The notes: generated by a model from the letters alone, not told the origin. Positions 33,266-42,389 are shown, counted from the first letter of the stretch. The stretch: DNA of 64,000 bases from CAMCXT01 sp040403315 (GCA_040403315.1 JBBAKX010000005.1:180945-244944); one strand, 5' to 3'. Program-made: numbers and translations.

Positions 33266-35089
33266 TTATTTAGTGTTGAAAAGTTCATCTACGCTTTGGC
33301 GCGTAACTGAGTGATATCCTGAACGGTGGCGCTTGTAAATATCCTTAGCTGTTGTATAGATCTCTGGTTTGCGGCTCATAGAGCGATACAATGGCAGCAC
33401 AAACTTCCTGCGGCCCACACTTCCAAGAAATTGATCCGTATCATCCACCAAAGATGCATCACTGGCTGCAATTCGGTTCATCAACCAAGCAAACCGAATT
33501 TCTGAATTGCCATGATTGGAAAGTCCAAAATCTCGGTTCAACTGATCTGCCAAGGGCTGCTCCATCTTCGGATCCAACGAACGAATAAAATGCAACCATT
33601 CGTGGGTCGACCAATCTTTTGTGGGCAAATCCTTGGTGGATACTTGCTTTGATTGGAAGCGATCGGCCAGTTTTTCCACTGCAGCAAATTTTGCAGATAC
33701 TGGTGGTTGAACAATCGTTGGAAGTCCTGGCTCGAAGATAAATTGGAGCATTACAGCTTCAACTTCAGCCGTTAAGGCTAACTTCCTTTTGGCATACTTG
33801 ATAAATTTGTCAGTGTCCATTCCTTTGAAGGTGAACTCCTTGAAATAAGCCGTTAAAAAGAGATCGAACTTCTCTCTTCCAACCTGATTTTCAAGATATT
33901 CGAGAAGAAGGCAACCCTTTTCGTAGGCAATATCCGACATCCCATCATCGGGATCTCTTCCGGTGAGCTTGAGTTTTAATTTGGTATCTTCAGGTGCATC
34001 TTTTAGTTCTTCAAGTGTTTCTTTTAGGTCGTCGAAACCAAGCACCGACAGCATAATGGCGTAATCTTTCCCGTAAAGAGATTCCATGATTCGGCGTTCG
34101 AAATACACTGTAAATCCTTCGTTGAGCCAGAAATCATCCCAAGTGGAATTCGTTACCAAATTGCCCGACCAGCTGTGCGCCAATTCGTGGGCAATGAGTG
34201 AAGTGAGTGATCCATCGCCGGCAATGATGGTCGGCGTAGCAAAAGTGAGTCGTGGGTTTTCCATCCCTCCAAAAGGGAAAGAAGGCGGAAGTACAATTAC
34301 ATCATAACGGCCCCAAATGTACGGTCCATAAAGCTTTTCGGCAGCAATGAGCATTTTCTCCATGTCGGAAAATTCTGCTGCAGCTTTTTGCAACTGTTCA
34401 GGTTCCGCATAAACGCCACAACGAGAACCGATGGGAGAGAATTTAAGATCACCTGCCGACAAAGCGATGAGATAAGCTGGAACAGGAAGCTCCATGCGGA
34501 ATTTGTAATCTCCGGTTTCGTTTCTTTCTTGTGGATTGGTTCCACTCATCACCGCCATAAGTTCTTTTGGAAGTGTGATGGTGGCATCCCAAGTGAATCG
34601 GATGCCCGGAGAATCCTGCAAAGGAATCCAAGTTCTCGTGAGGATTGCTTGGCCTTGGGTGAACAAAAACGGATGCTTCTTCCCAAATGTTTGCTCCGGA
34701 TCGAGCCACTGCACTGCATCGGATGATTTTGTAGTTCGGTATTTTACAGTGATGAATTTCGTTTCAGGCAACAATTCGATGGTGAGCGGTTGGCCAAGAA
34801 AAGGGACTTCATCGCCTAAATTGTAACTCGCTTTGTTGCCATTGTCGAGCGTTACACTTTCAATATCGAGGTTTTTTGTATCGAGAATAACTTGGTTGGA
34901 TGGCTTGAGGCGATCAAGGTCGAGGCGTGCGGTGCCAAAAGCTACTTTCTGGTCAAAGTCGAGCTGCAACTGCAAACTAAGATGTCGCACTACAACTTCA
35001 TTTGAACGCGCAAATGAGTGTTGGTCGGCGGCAGTTGATTGATTCATCATAAAGATCAATGAAAATAAGCAAGCAAAAGAAAATCTCAT
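33266..35089 (-). CDS. M1-family metallopeptidase, leukotriene A4 hydrolase-like
   Basis: The product has 607 residues: a signal peptide (about 1-21), a beta-saddle N-terminal domain (about 30-205), and a thermolysin-like catalytic domain with the exopeptidase motif FGGMENPRLTFATP, the zinc site HELAH (near residue 300) and the third ligand Glu in WLNEGFTVYFE. A C-terminal helical domain carries RSLDPKMEQPLADQLNRDF, which resembles leukotriene A4 hydrolase rather than aminopeptidase N. It is an exported aminopeptidase, probably of peptide-scavenging function. A second, more divergent M1 peptidase gene lies 2.4 kb upstream on the same strand. Confidence 0.9.
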   Translation of the reverse strand: MRFSFACLFSLIFMMNQSTAADQHSFARSNEVVVRHLSLQLQLDFDQKVAFGTARLDLDRLKPSNQVILDTKNLDIESVTLDNGNKASYNLGDEVPFLGQPLTIELLPETKFITVKYRTTKSSDAVQWLDPEQTFGKKHPFLFTQGQAILTRTWIPLQDSPGIRFTWDATITLPKELMAVMSGTNPQERNETGDYKFRMELPVPAYLIALSAGDLKFSPIGSRCGVYAEPEQLQKAAAEFSDMEKMLIAAEKLYGPYIWGRYDVIVLPPSFPFGGMENPRLTFATPTIIAGDGSLTSLIAHELAHSWSGNLVTNSTWDDFWLNEGFTVYFERRIMESLYGKDYAIMLSVLGFDDLKETLEELKDAPEDTKLKLKLTGRDPDDGMSDIAYEKGCLLLEYLENQVGREKFDLFLTAYFKEFTFKGMDTDKFIKYAKRKLALTAEVEAVMLQFIFEPGLPTIVQPPVSAKFAAVEKLADRFQSKQVSTKDLPTKDWSTHEWLHFIRSLDPKMEQPLADQLNRDFGLSNHGNSEIRFAWLMNRIAASDASLVDDTDQFLGSVGRRKFVLPLYRSMSRKPEIYTTAKDIYKRHRSGYHSVTRQSVDELFNTK

Positions 35090-35101
35090 GGGCAGGAAAT
35101 A

Positions 35102-35139
35102 AAAAGCGGGCCTCCAGAAATCCTGAGGGCCCGCTAAAG
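35102..35139 (-). terminator. Rho-independent terminator
   Basis: AGCGGGCCTC and GAGGGCCCGCT pair with one bulge and a 10-nt loop. Read on the minus strand they are followed by TTTTTATTTCC. It ends the gene at 35154-37346. Confidence 0.8.
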
Positions 35140-35153
35140 TATAGAAGTGTTTT

Positions 35154-37346
35154 TTATTCTTTGAAAACCATCACAAAACCTTTGAGAGGTTCTGTACCGT
35201 CGTTAGGTTCAACAACGTAGTAGTAAGTTCCTGAAATGAGCACATCGCCGCCATTCCAGTCATTTTTGTAATCAATTTGCTCGAACACTTTCTTGCCCCA
35301 ACGAGAATACACATACACAATACTACCGGGATAATATTGAATGTTTTGGAAAGTGAGGAAATCGTTCTTTCCATCTCCATTTGGAGAAAATGCATTGTTG
35401 GCAGTTAGATCGCAATTTTGAACCAAAACCTTTAACGTATCGAAACCAACTTCACCGCACTGATCGGTAACTGTGATGTAGTAATCGGTTGTGGCAGTTG
35501 GACCAGCCAATGAAACTGAGTCGTTCAAAGCAGCAATAGGAGCTGGACCTGACCAAACGTAAGTGTATCCACCTGCACCGCCATCAGGATAAGCGATAAG
35601 TTTGGCTTCGGAGTCTTTGCTACAGATCGTAGTATCGTTGGTTGTAACCAACAAAGTATCGTAAACAGGAACGAATACAGTGAAAGAATCGGTAACAATA
35701 ACTCCACAAGCATCTGTTGCAGTGTAAGTGAAAACAGTAGTATCTGTCGCAGTAACCGAAATGGTATCTACATTCAATCCGTTCGACCAACTGATGTTAT
35801 GTGGAAGTAAGCCACTGATGGTGAAAGCTTCAATGTCGATCGTATCGCCAGAGCAGATGATAGTGCTCTGCGTAACAGAATTCAATGAATCGTAGTTCAT
35901 GGTTACAATAACCGAATCGGTATATTGAGAGAACGGACAATTCAATGCATCGGTAATATTTACAGGGAAAGTTTGTGATTCAAGAATTGGAACGTTGATG
36001 GTTGGAGTGATTTGACCGTTGTTAGCCCACTGATACACATAAGGTTCATAACCGTTTGAAACATTCACGGCCACCGTATAATTTGCTTGTGGACAAGCCA
36101 GTGTATCGTTTAACGGCTGGATGTTTAATACGTATGGATCGCGGATTTTAAGTTCTTTCTCAACGAAGATTGTATCGCCACAATCGTTGATCACTTGAAA
36201 AGCGATGATCAAACTTTCGTAACCATTTGTTCCTTCAGTGATTCCGTCATCAACTGGTTGTAGAACGTAGTACAATGAATCAACACCCGGAAGGAAAATA
36301 AGTGTATCAGGCAAACCAGCATAGTCGTCGCCGTTTAGTGCTTCTCCTGAATAGAAAACAGGGATGATTAAAGTATCGGTAGATAAATTTCTTCTGAATA
36401 CCAATTCTCCTTCAATACATCCTTCGATTACAGCCGAATCTGGAAGAAGATTAGCAATATTTACATTTGGGATAGCAGAGCTGAATGATTCAGCTTCGAG
36501 GAATACCCAAGAGTCGTAACCGTTATCAACGCCGTTTGCGATGATCAATTTGATGTGGTAGGTTTCTCCACAAGTTACTGTAGATGAGGCTGATAGTACC
36601 GAAGTGAAACCATAAGCTCCAAAGTTTTGAGAAGTTGCATTGTCGACGAAAAAAGCTTGGTTGTTTAGTCCGCCTGGAGGACAATAGATTCCACCATCAG
36701 AAATACCAGAATTGATCGTGTTCATACTTACAGGCAAGGGTGGGTTTGTGCCAGGAACGATAGCGATATTCTGAGAATTGTTAGAGTAAGGACCAGTAAT
36801 CCCAGGTCCTGAAATGAAAAATCCAAATACGTCGAAGAACTGTGAGCACACAAAGCCATCGTATTCTTCTGATGCAAATACATATCTAAAGGCTACTGAA
36901 TCTCCTTGAGGTACAAAATCGAATTCTAGCAAGGCGATGTTGTTTGTTATAGCATTTGCACCTAACCCTGAGATGATTGCATTAAGGTCGACATCGTTGG
37001 TAAGGTTGATGGCATTATCGAAAGCTGTTCCGATGGTTGCTAGATCGGCCGGAGAACCAATGTAGGAAAACGCGTTGGCTGCATCAGACTGAGAAACAAC
37101 GTTTCCTGTAGTCATCACGACGCCATTACCGATGCCTAAGTTCACTGAGTTTCCGCCAACGAATCGACCGAATTGTTGGGGATCTCCGCCAGACGTAATG
37201 TTCGAAACCTGAACACCAGCACCAACGAGAACGTTCGTTACAAGGTCGGCAGGCGGTTGTACTGTGAATGTAACCTGAGCTGATGACTGAGCTGAAAAGA
37301 GCATCAATGCTGAGGATGCAAGGAGTACTGATATAATTTTCCGCAT
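35154..37346 (-). CDS. Choice-of-anchor L protein with T9SS type B sorting domain
   Basis: The product is 730 residues: a signal peptide (about 1-23), then a choice-of-anchor L domain (about 30-290) with VLVGAGVQVSNIT, GIGNGVVMTTGN, ALLEFDFVPQGDSVAFRYVFASEEYDGF and VFGFFISGPG. A Calx-beta-like segment follows (about 310-410), then Ig-like repeats with VTDQCGEVGFDTL. The type B / gliding-motility-associated C-terminal domain (about 650-730) shows NAFSPNGDGKNDFLTF, VYSRWGKKVFE, W-N-G and SGTYYYVVE. It is exported through T9SS and likely cell-surface attached. A large adhesin-like role is inferred. Confidence 0.88.
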   Translation of the reverse strand: MRKIISVLLASSALMLFSAQSSAQVTFTVQPPADLVTNVLVGAGVQVSNITSGGDPQQFGRFVGGNSVNLGIGNGVVMTTGNVVSQSDAANAFSYIGSPADLATIGTAFDNAINLTNDVDLNAIISGLGANAITNNIALLEFDFVPQGDSVAFRYVFASEEYDGFVCSQFFDVFGFFISGPGITGPYSNNSQNIAIVPGTNPPLPVSMNTINSGISDGGIYCPPGGLNNQAFFVDNATSQNFGAYGFTSVLSASSTVTCGETYHIKLIIANGVDNGYDSWVFLEAESFSSAIPNVNIANLLPDSAVIEGCIEGELVFRRNLSTDTLIIPVFYSGEALNGDDYAGLPDTLIFLPGVDSLYYVLQPVDDGITEGTNGYESLIIAFQVINDCGDTIFVEKELKIRDPYVLNIQPLNDTLACPQANYTVAVNVSNGYEPYVYQWANNGQITPTINVPILESQTFPVNITDALNCPFSQYTDSVIVTMNYDSLNSVTQSTIICSGDTIDIEAFTISGLLPHNISWSNGLNVDTISVTATDTTVFTYTATDACGVIVTDSFTVFVPVYDTLLVTTNDTTICSKDSEAKLIAYPDGGAGGYTYVWSGPAPIAALNDSVSLAGPTATTDYYITVTDQCGEVGFDTLKVLVQNCDLTANNAFSPNGDGKNDFLTFQNIQYYPGSIVYVYSRWGKKVFEQIDYKNDWNGGDVLISGTYYYVVEPNDGTEPLKGFVMVFKE

Positions 37347-37489
37347 ATAATCTTCTTTAGAAGGGTCGTAAATTTAGTTATTAACAATGAATTAAAAAGA
37401 GAGACATGAAAAATCTTGAAAAAACATTGTCAATGGCTTGGTTTAGATGCGACAGCCAATGAATATGATGCACCAATCTTGAAAAAAAT

Positions 37490-39025
37490 CTAGGGTTTTG
37501 TTAAAAAGTAAGACTTGGATACATCAGGCACGGGCTCAACAATACCCAAGAAATAAATTTCCTGCCAAGAACCTTTTGCCAAACTCGGATTGGAGGTTTT
37601 GGAATTACTCCAAAAGATGGGCATTTCGAAGCCTTTGATTGCATTTACGATTCTGTATTTCACATTAAAACCTCCATCCACCTTTTGCACTAAATATTCC
37701 AAAATTGGAGGCTTATCCAAAGTGAGGTATTGGTAGAAAAAAGCAGGAGAAACACCTTTCAAATTTGCACAAAACCAGTTTATCAGCCTTTCGGTGCTCA
37801 CCTTTTGGAACTTCATTGCAAGCGCGAAATCTTTCAATATAGCTTCCCACTTTGCTGGGCTTTCGGCAAATGCGCTCAAGGTGTGCAACATTAAAGCACC
37901 CTTAGCATACATGTCGATTCCGCTATCATCTTTACCTAAGATAGGCTCATTATTGCCAACCAACCGTTTCTTACCGTTGATGTATTTCAGCGCTGCTTGT
38001 TCCCCAAATCGGCAGTTCACATAGACCATTTCGGCATAAGTGCAAAATGCTTCTTGCATCCAAAAATCTTCAGGATTGAGCGCTGTAACTGAATTCCCCC
38101 ACCATTCGTGGGCACTTTCGTGGATAAGAATAAAGTCGAACAAGATGCCGACACCCGAATAATCTTCGCCATTGTATCCATCAACATATCCGTTTCCGTA
38201 AGCAATTGCGCCTTGGTGCTCCATGCCTGCATAGGCGGTTTCAACAACCGAGAAACCATCGTTTGAGCAAGGATAATTCCCAAAAGCGTTTTCGAAGCAC
38301 TTCAACATTTGGAACGTTTGTTTGAATTGCTTTTTCGCTTTTTCGAGGTTCACGCGCAGCGGATAGTAGGAAATGTCGAGTTCCGATCCATCTGCTCGCA
38401 TCAATTTTTCTTTGAAGTGCGCGTAATCGGCAATGTTTACGGTGATGTTGTAAAGATCAATAGGATGGGTGGTTTGCCAAGTAGTGGTTCGATTGTTTTC
38501 GGTTTTCCAATCGTGTACCAATTCGCCGTTGCCCTTGAAGAACAAGTTGGCTGGATAAACTGCTGTAAACTCAACAGTATCGGCTTCTTGCAGATGATCT
38601 GGAGGTGCAGGCCACCAAGTGGAAGCGCCTTGACCTTGACAGGTAACACCGAGCCAGTTGTTTCCGGAAGGATCTTTCCGCCAAACCAATCCACCGTCCC
38701 ACGGAGGATTCTTCGCCGCTATTGGTTTTCCCGAATAAAAGAGTTGAAACGAATGTCGACCAGCGGAAGAAACCGAACATGAAATCTTGTTGCCTTGCTT
38801 GGTCCATTTGAACCCATCAGGATGGTTCACCGAATCGAGCATCAATCCTTCGCCAAGAAACAGACTAAAGGTATCAGCTTTGGTGAATTGCCAAGTTTGA
38901 ACAACAGAAGCCTGGATAGACTGGTTGTTAAAATCGGGCGTGAACTGAAATAGAAGTGTACGCAGGTCTCCAGATTTACCAACGTTGGAAACTAGGAGAA
39001 GGAAGAGAAAAAATCCTTGCTTCAT
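37490..39025 (-). CDS. M1-family metallopeptidase
   Basis: The product has 511 residues with a signal peptide (about 1-18). The zinc site is HESAHEWWGN (near residue 300), with the third ligand Glu in FWMQEAFCTYAE; the exopeptidase loop reads AYAGMEHQGAIAYGN in place of GAMEN. The helical C-terminal domain is short. The family is M1 (aminopeptidase N-like) but this branch is divergent and common in Bacteroidota. It is exported and likely degrades peptides in the periplasm or outside. It is transcribed in the same direction as the choice-of-anchor gene but 143 bp away. Confidence 0.88.
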   Translation of the reverse strand: MKQGFFLFLLLVSNVGKSGDLRTLLFQFTPDFNNQSIQASVVQTWQFTKADTFSLFLGEGLMLDSVNHPDGFKWTKQGNKISCSVSSAGRHSFQLFYSGKPIAAKNPPWDGGLVWRKDPSGNNWLGVTCQGQGASTWWPAPPDHLQEADTVEFTAVYPANLFFKGNGELVHDWKTENNRTTTWQTTHPIDLYNITVNIADYAHFKEKLMRADGSELDISYYPLRVNLEKAKKQFKQTFQMLKCFENAFGNYPCSNDGFSVVETAYAGMEHQGAIAYGNGYVDGYNGEDYSGVGILFDFILIHESAHEWWGNSVTALNPEDFWMQEAFCTYAEMVYVNCRFGEQAALKYINGKKRLVGNNEPILGKDDSGIDMYAKGALMLHTLSAFAESPAKWEAILKDFALAMKFQKVSTERLINWFCANLKGVSPAFFYQYLTLDKPPILEYLVQKVDGGFNVKYRIVNAIKGFEMPIFWSNSKTSNPSLAKGSWQEIYFLGIVEPVPDVSKSYFLTKP

Positions 39026-39053
39026 GCGTACAAGTAAGTTAAATTCTCACAAA

Positions 39054-39084
39054 TAAAAAACGCCGGCCTGTAATAGCCAGCGTT
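39054..39084 (-). terminator. Rho-independent terminator of rpmB
   Basis: Read on the minus strand, AACGCTGGC and GCCGGCGTT form a 9-bp stem with an 8-nt loop, followed by TTTTATTTG. Confidence 0.8.
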
Positions 39085-39110
39085 CAGAGAACAAATCCTG
39101 TTTGTATTAT

Positions 39111-39344
39111 TTATAGCTTTCCTTTGGTTTCAACGCGGCGAAGCGCTTCGGAAATACCAATTTTGTTGATGGTCTTCAATGCTGAAGTAGAGAGGCGGAT
39201 GGTAATCCATGCTTCTTCTTCAGGAATGTAGAATTTTTTAGTCACCAGATTCGGATTGAAACGGCGTCTTGTTTTACGGTGTGAAAAAGAAACATTATTT
39301 CCGCTGAGGGCTTTCTTTCCAGTAAGTTGACAGATTCTTGACAT
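39111..39344 (-). CDS. rpmB: 50S ribosomal protein L28
   Basis: The product has 77 residues with the complete L28 pattern: MSRICQLTGKKALSGNNVSFSHRKT, RRRFNPNLVTKKF and the C-terminal LSTSALKTINKIG. The zinc-binding Cys pair of some L28 proteins is reduced to a single Cys5. It is a component of the large ribosomal subunit. In many Bacteroidota rpmB directly precedes rpmG, DUF4295 and ftsY; here it lies on the opposite strand, 2.6 kb away. A -7-like TTACTTTGC lies upstream (39376-39384, minus). Confidence 0.95.
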   Translation of the reverse strand: MSRICQLTGKKALSGNNVSFSHRKTRRRFNPNLVTKKFYIPEEEAWITIRLSTSALKTINKIGISEALRRVETKGKL

Positions 39345-39419
39345 GACCCAATAGGTTATTCTTTATTAAGGGGGTGCAAAGTAACTAAATTGAAATCAAA
39401 CAATCAAGCGAAGAAGTGA

Positions 39420-40022
39420 TTAATTCATTAGAAAATTTTTCTGAAGCTGAATTTCCATCTTTCTCGACTGCATTAAAATGCGTAACTCATTCATTAGCCA
39501 AGTGATACGAATATTTTCTGAGCCTTGTGAAATTAACTCATACTTTTTATCGGGATGCAGATTGAGTAAAAGTGCTGCTGCATAACTATTGGAAGGAATT
39601 CCGGAAGGCAATTTCACTGGCTCGCCCTTTTTCAATTGCAGATATTCGAGTAAAAGCGGTCGAAGCGACAGAAGCTTCTTTTCATTTATAGGCGATTCTA
39701 GAGAAATTTCCACATCGGCCATTGAATAGAGCTTGTTGTTTGATGGTAAAATTTCATTGAGTTGAAAAATATCCAAACCAACCACCGAGATGTCCATTTC
39801 TCCGTCTTGATAGGTCGAAAAAACGGTTTTGATTTTCACTTCCGAACCAAAACGATGCATTTTTCCGCCATTGGCGTAAGGAATACCAAACGACAAATCT
39901 TTATCGCGCACTTCGTTGACCAATTGTTTGTACCGAGGCTCAAAAATGTGCAAATAGAATTCCTCACCAGGTAAAACTACAGCTGATAAAGGAAATACTG
40001 GAATGATTTTATTGTCTGGCAT
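39420..40022 (-). CDS. LON substrate-binding domain protein
   Basis: The product has 200 residues from the ATG at 40022 (MPDNKIIPVFPLSAVVLPGE); the longer reading starts on TTG at 40052. The N-terminal domain of Lon protease (PUA-like) covers about 5-195, with FPLSAVVLPGEEFYLHIFEPRYKQLV and SFGIPY. No ATPase or protease domain follows. Free-standing LON-domain proteins of this size occur in many bacteria and may bind unfolded substrates; the role here is unknown. It diverges from the CNCGHL gene at 40105. Confidence 0.85.
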   Translation of the reverse strand: MPDNKIIPVFPLSAVVLPGEEFYLHIFEPRYKQLVNEVRDKDLSFGIPYANGGKMHRFGSEVKIKTVFSTYQDGEMDISVVGLDIFQLNEILPSNNKLYSMADVEISLESPINEKKLLSLRPLLLEYLQLKKGEPVKLPSGIPSNSYAAALLLNLHPDKKYELISQGSENIRITWLMNELRILMQSRKMEIQLQKNFLMN

Positions 40023-40104
40023 CGACGTAAAGATTCTTTCCAAATTAAACAAGAATTAACGGATTTTGTTAATTATGCAGTTACAACTTTTCAAAAAATC
40101 TTTT

Positions 40105-40566
40105 ATGCTTACCGATAAATCCATTTTCCGCATCGAGGTGTTGCGCCAAGCAGCGAGTAAAATTACTTCAGGCAAAGGTTACCAGTGGGGCCACATGGGC
40201 GCTTGTAACTGCGGTCATTTAGCCCAAGAAATCTGCAGTTTGAGCTCAGCCGATATCCACAGTGCAGCAATGAAACGCCACGGCGATTGGCGCGATCAAC
40301 TTCGGGATTATTGTCCGGGAAGCGGAATGGCAATGGACGACATCATTCTATACATGGAAGAGGCTGGATTTTCGATTCAGGATTTAATCAACCTTGAAAG
40401 GCTTGAAGACTCAAGAGTGAGAAGGTTTATGGGCAGAAATGAACTTCGCCACAACGACCCACAAGACGTAAAAGCCTACTTAAATGCTTGGGCGAACATG
40501 CTAGAAGCAGAGTATCTTGAAACTGTAAAAATTCCGCAGTTAAATCAATACTTGCAGCCCGTATAA
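40105..40566 (+). CDS. Conserved protein with CNCGHL motif, unknown
   Basis: The product has 153 residues from the ATG at 40105 (MLTDKSIFRIEV); an ATG at 40075 would add ten residues and cannot be excluded. The distinctive block GYQWGHMGACNCGHLAQEICSLS has two cysteines and a histidine that could form a metal or redox site. The other conserved-looking region is DWRDQLRDYCPGSGMAMDDIIL, with a third Cys. No signal peptide. I do not recognise the family and give no function. It lies 47 bp upstream of the hflX reading frame, which has its own promoter. Confidence 0.7.
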   Translation: MLTDKSIFRIEVLRQAASKITSGKGYQWGHMGACNCGHLAQEICSLSSADIHSAAMKRHGDWRDQLRDYCPGSGMAMDDIILYMEEAGFSIQDLINLERLEDSRVRRFMGRNELRHNDPQDVKAYLNAWANMLEAEYLETVKIPQLNQYLQPV

Positions 40567-40584
40567 AAAAGAGGGATTCCATCC

Positions 40585-40593
40585 TATCTTTGC
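40585..40593 (+). promoter_or_regulatory. -7 promoter element of hflX
   Basis: TATCTTTGC is an exact TAnnTTTG match, with transcription predicted near 40600. It defines which of the non-ATG start codons can be used. Confidence 0.6.
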
Positions 40594-40612
40594 GGTAACA
40601 AACAACAATTTT

Positions 40613-41881
40613 CTGAAACAAGATCAACCCAAAAGGAAGGCACAAGAGCGTGCAGTTTTGGCTGGTGTCGTAACCCGGCATCAATCGGATCAAATGCTCA
40701 CCGAATATTTAGATGAACTGGCATTTCTCGCAGAAACTGCCGGTGCAATTCCTGTGATACGGTTCACACAAAAGCTCGATCGGCCCGATTCGAAAACCTT
40801 TATTGGTTCTGGAAAGCTGAACGAGATTATCGAATACATCAAAGAAAACGAGATCGATTTGCTCATTTTTGATGATGAACTTTCTCCTTCGCAGCAAAGG
40901 AATTTGGAAAAAGTGGCAGGCTGCAAAGTGATGGACAGAAATACGCTGATCCTCGACATTTTTGCTGGAAGAGCAAGAACATCACATGCGAGAACCCAAG
41001 TAGAACTAGCTCAATACCAGTACATTCTTCCTCGTTTAACGCGGATGTGGACCCACCTTGAAAGGCAAAAAGGAGGAATCGGTATGCGGGGTCCTGGTGA
41101 AAGTCAGATCGAAACCGACCGACGCATCATCAAAGATAAAATTGCCTTGCTCAAGGAAAGATTGCACCACATCGACAAACAGATGTTTACCCAACGGAAA
41201 AACCGCGGGGAACTCATCCGCGTAGCGTTGGTTGGTTACACGAACGTGGGCAAAAGCACAATTATGAACGTTATCAGCAAATCGGAGGTGTTTGCAGAGA
41301 ACAAGCTTTTTGCAACGCTTGATACAACAGTTCGCAAAGTGGTTTTGGATCAGATTCCATTTTTGCTTTCCGACACCGTTGGTTTCATCAGAAAGCTTCC
41401 TACACAATTGATTGAATCGTTTAAATCGACACTCGATGAGGTGCGCGAGGCTGATATTTTGATCCACGTGGTCGACATTTCACATCCTTCATTTGAAGAC
41501 CATATACGGGCTGTAAATGAAACATTGAAGGATATCGAGTCGCTTGATAAGCCAACCATTATGGTATTCAATAAGATTGATGCCTTTACATATGTGGAGA
41601 AAGAAGAAAGCGATTTAACACCTGTAACCAGAGAAAATTTATCGCTTGAAGATTGGAAAAGAAGTTGGATGGCGAGACACAATGATCCGTCGATTTTTAT
41701 TTCGGCGGTAGAAAAACAGAATATCGATAAATTCAGGAAACTTCTTGTGGATCAGGTGCGTGGCATGCACATGGTGCGCTATCCGAACTACATGCCGGGG
41801 CACATGCAACAGTTCATCGACTATGAAGCTTTGGCGGAGCAATTCAACCGAGAACAAAATAATTCTGAAGATCAAGAATAA
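40613..41881 (+). CDS. hflX: GTPase HflX (non-ATG start)
   Basis: The product is about 422 residues. The HflX N-terminal domain shows KTFIGSGKLNEI, IFDDELSPSQQRNLEK and GRARTSHARTQVELAQYQYILPRLTRMWTHLERQ with the glycine-rich linker GGIGMRGPGE. The G domain has VALVGYTNVGKSTIMN, DTVGFIRKLP and NKIDAF. It is a ribosome-splitting and rescue GTPase. The frame has no ATG upstream of the conserved block. The first conserved strand (ERAVLAGVV) is coded upstream of the TTG at 40658, so the start is placed at CTG 40613, 19 bp after the -7 box. TTG 40658 is the alternative and would truncate that strand. The domain call is secure, the start is not. Confidence 0.85.
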   Translation: MKQDQPKRKAQERAVLAGVVTRHQSDQMLTEYLDELAFLAETAGAIPVIRFTQKLDRPDSKTFIGSGKLNEIIEYIKENEIDLLIFDDELSPSQQRNLEKVAGCKVMDRNTLILDIFAGRARTSHARTQVELAQYQYILPRLTRMWTHLERQKGGIGMRGPGESQIETDRRIIKDKIALLKERLHHIDKQMFTQRKNRGELIRVALVGYTNVGKSTIMNVISKSEVFAENKLFATLDTTVRKVVLDQIPFLLSDTVGFIRKLPTQLIESFKSTLDEVREADILIHVVDISHPSFEDHIRAVNETLKDIESLDKPTIMVFNKIDAFTYVEKEESDLTPVTRENLSLEDWKRSWMARHNDPSIFISAVEKQNIDKFRKLLVDQVRGMHMVRYPNYMPGHMQQFIDYEALAEQFNREQNNSEDQE

Positions 41882-41897
41882 ATTTCACGGGTTTGTG

Positions 41898-41928
41898 TTG
41901 CGTGAGAGATTCTAATCACTATATTTGC
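41898..41928 (+). promoter_or_regulatory. Promoter of rpmG (-33 TTG, -7 TATATTTGC)
   Basis: TTG at 41898-41900 and TATATTTGC at 41920-41928 are 19 bp apart, the spacing known for Bacteroidota sigma-ABfr promoters. The ATG is at 41956. Confidence 0.65.
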
Positions 41929-41955
41929 AGCCCTTAAAAAAAGAAAGTCAAAGTT

Positions 41956-42138
41956 ATGGCTAAGAAAGGTAATAGAGTACAGGTGATTATGGAATGCACT
42001 GAACACAAGACCAGCGGCGTTCCAGGTACTTCCCGATATATCACAACCAAGAACAAGAAGAACACTTCTGAGCGTCTCGAGCTGAAAAAATACAACCGTG
42101 TTTTGAAGCGTGTAACCGTTCACAAAGAAATCAAGTAA
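41956..42138 (+). CDS. rpmG: 50S ribosomal protein L33
   Basis: The 60-residue product has the L33 pattern: MAKKGNRVQVIMECTEHKTSGVPGTSRYITTKNKKNTSERLELKKYN. Only one Cys remains (Cys14), so this is a form without the zinc ribbon. It is a ribosomal protein of the large subunit. It heads a short operon with the DUF4295 gene 12 bp downstream. Confidence 0.95.
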   Translation: MAKKGNRVQVIMECTEHKTSGVPGTSRYITTKNKKNTSERLELKKYNRVLKRVTVHKEIK

Positions 42139-42150
42139 TATTGCTTAACC

Positions 42151-42306
42151 ATGGCTAAGAAAGTAGTTGCGACCCTGAAGACTGGTGCTGGTAAATCCTT
42201 CACTAAGGTTATCAAAATGGTGAAATCACCAAAAACTGGTGCTTACATCTTCAAAGAAGAAGTAGTACATAACGATCACGTGAAGGATTTCCTGAGCGAG
42301 AAATAA
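42151..42306 (+). CDS. DUF4295 protein (small, Bacteroidota-specific)
   Basis: The 51-residue basic protein begins MAKKVVATLKTGAGKSFTKVIK and ends with HNDHVKDFLSEK. It lies 12 bp after rpmG and before ftsY. The family DUF4295 is restricted to Bacteroidota and always appears in this setting. High Lys content and association with ribosomal protein genes suggest a ribosome-linked role; this is inference. Confidence 0.88.
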   Translation: MAKKVVATLKTGAGKSFTKVIKMVKSPKTGAYIFKEEVVHNDHVKDFLSEK

Positions 42307-42331
42307 TTATATTTGAACTGTATTTTCATAT

Positions 42332-42363
42332 AAGCTTCTTCCCAAAAGGAAGGAGCTTTTTTT
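42332..42363 (+). terminator. Rho-independent terminator after the DUF4295 gene
   Basis: AAGCTTCTTCC and GGAAGGAGCTT form an 11-bp stem with one mismatch (loop CAAAA), followed by a run of T. It separates the rpmG-DUF4295 unit from ftsY. Confidence 0.85.
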
Positions 42364-42389
42364 GCTACTAAAAGATAAGATTCATCTGT

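Noticed and set aside
33211..33288. N-terminal extension of thiol peroxidase
   Set aside because: It contains the -7 element TAGGTTTGC and overlaps the M1 peptidase gene, and Cys positions match the family only from the ATG at 33210.
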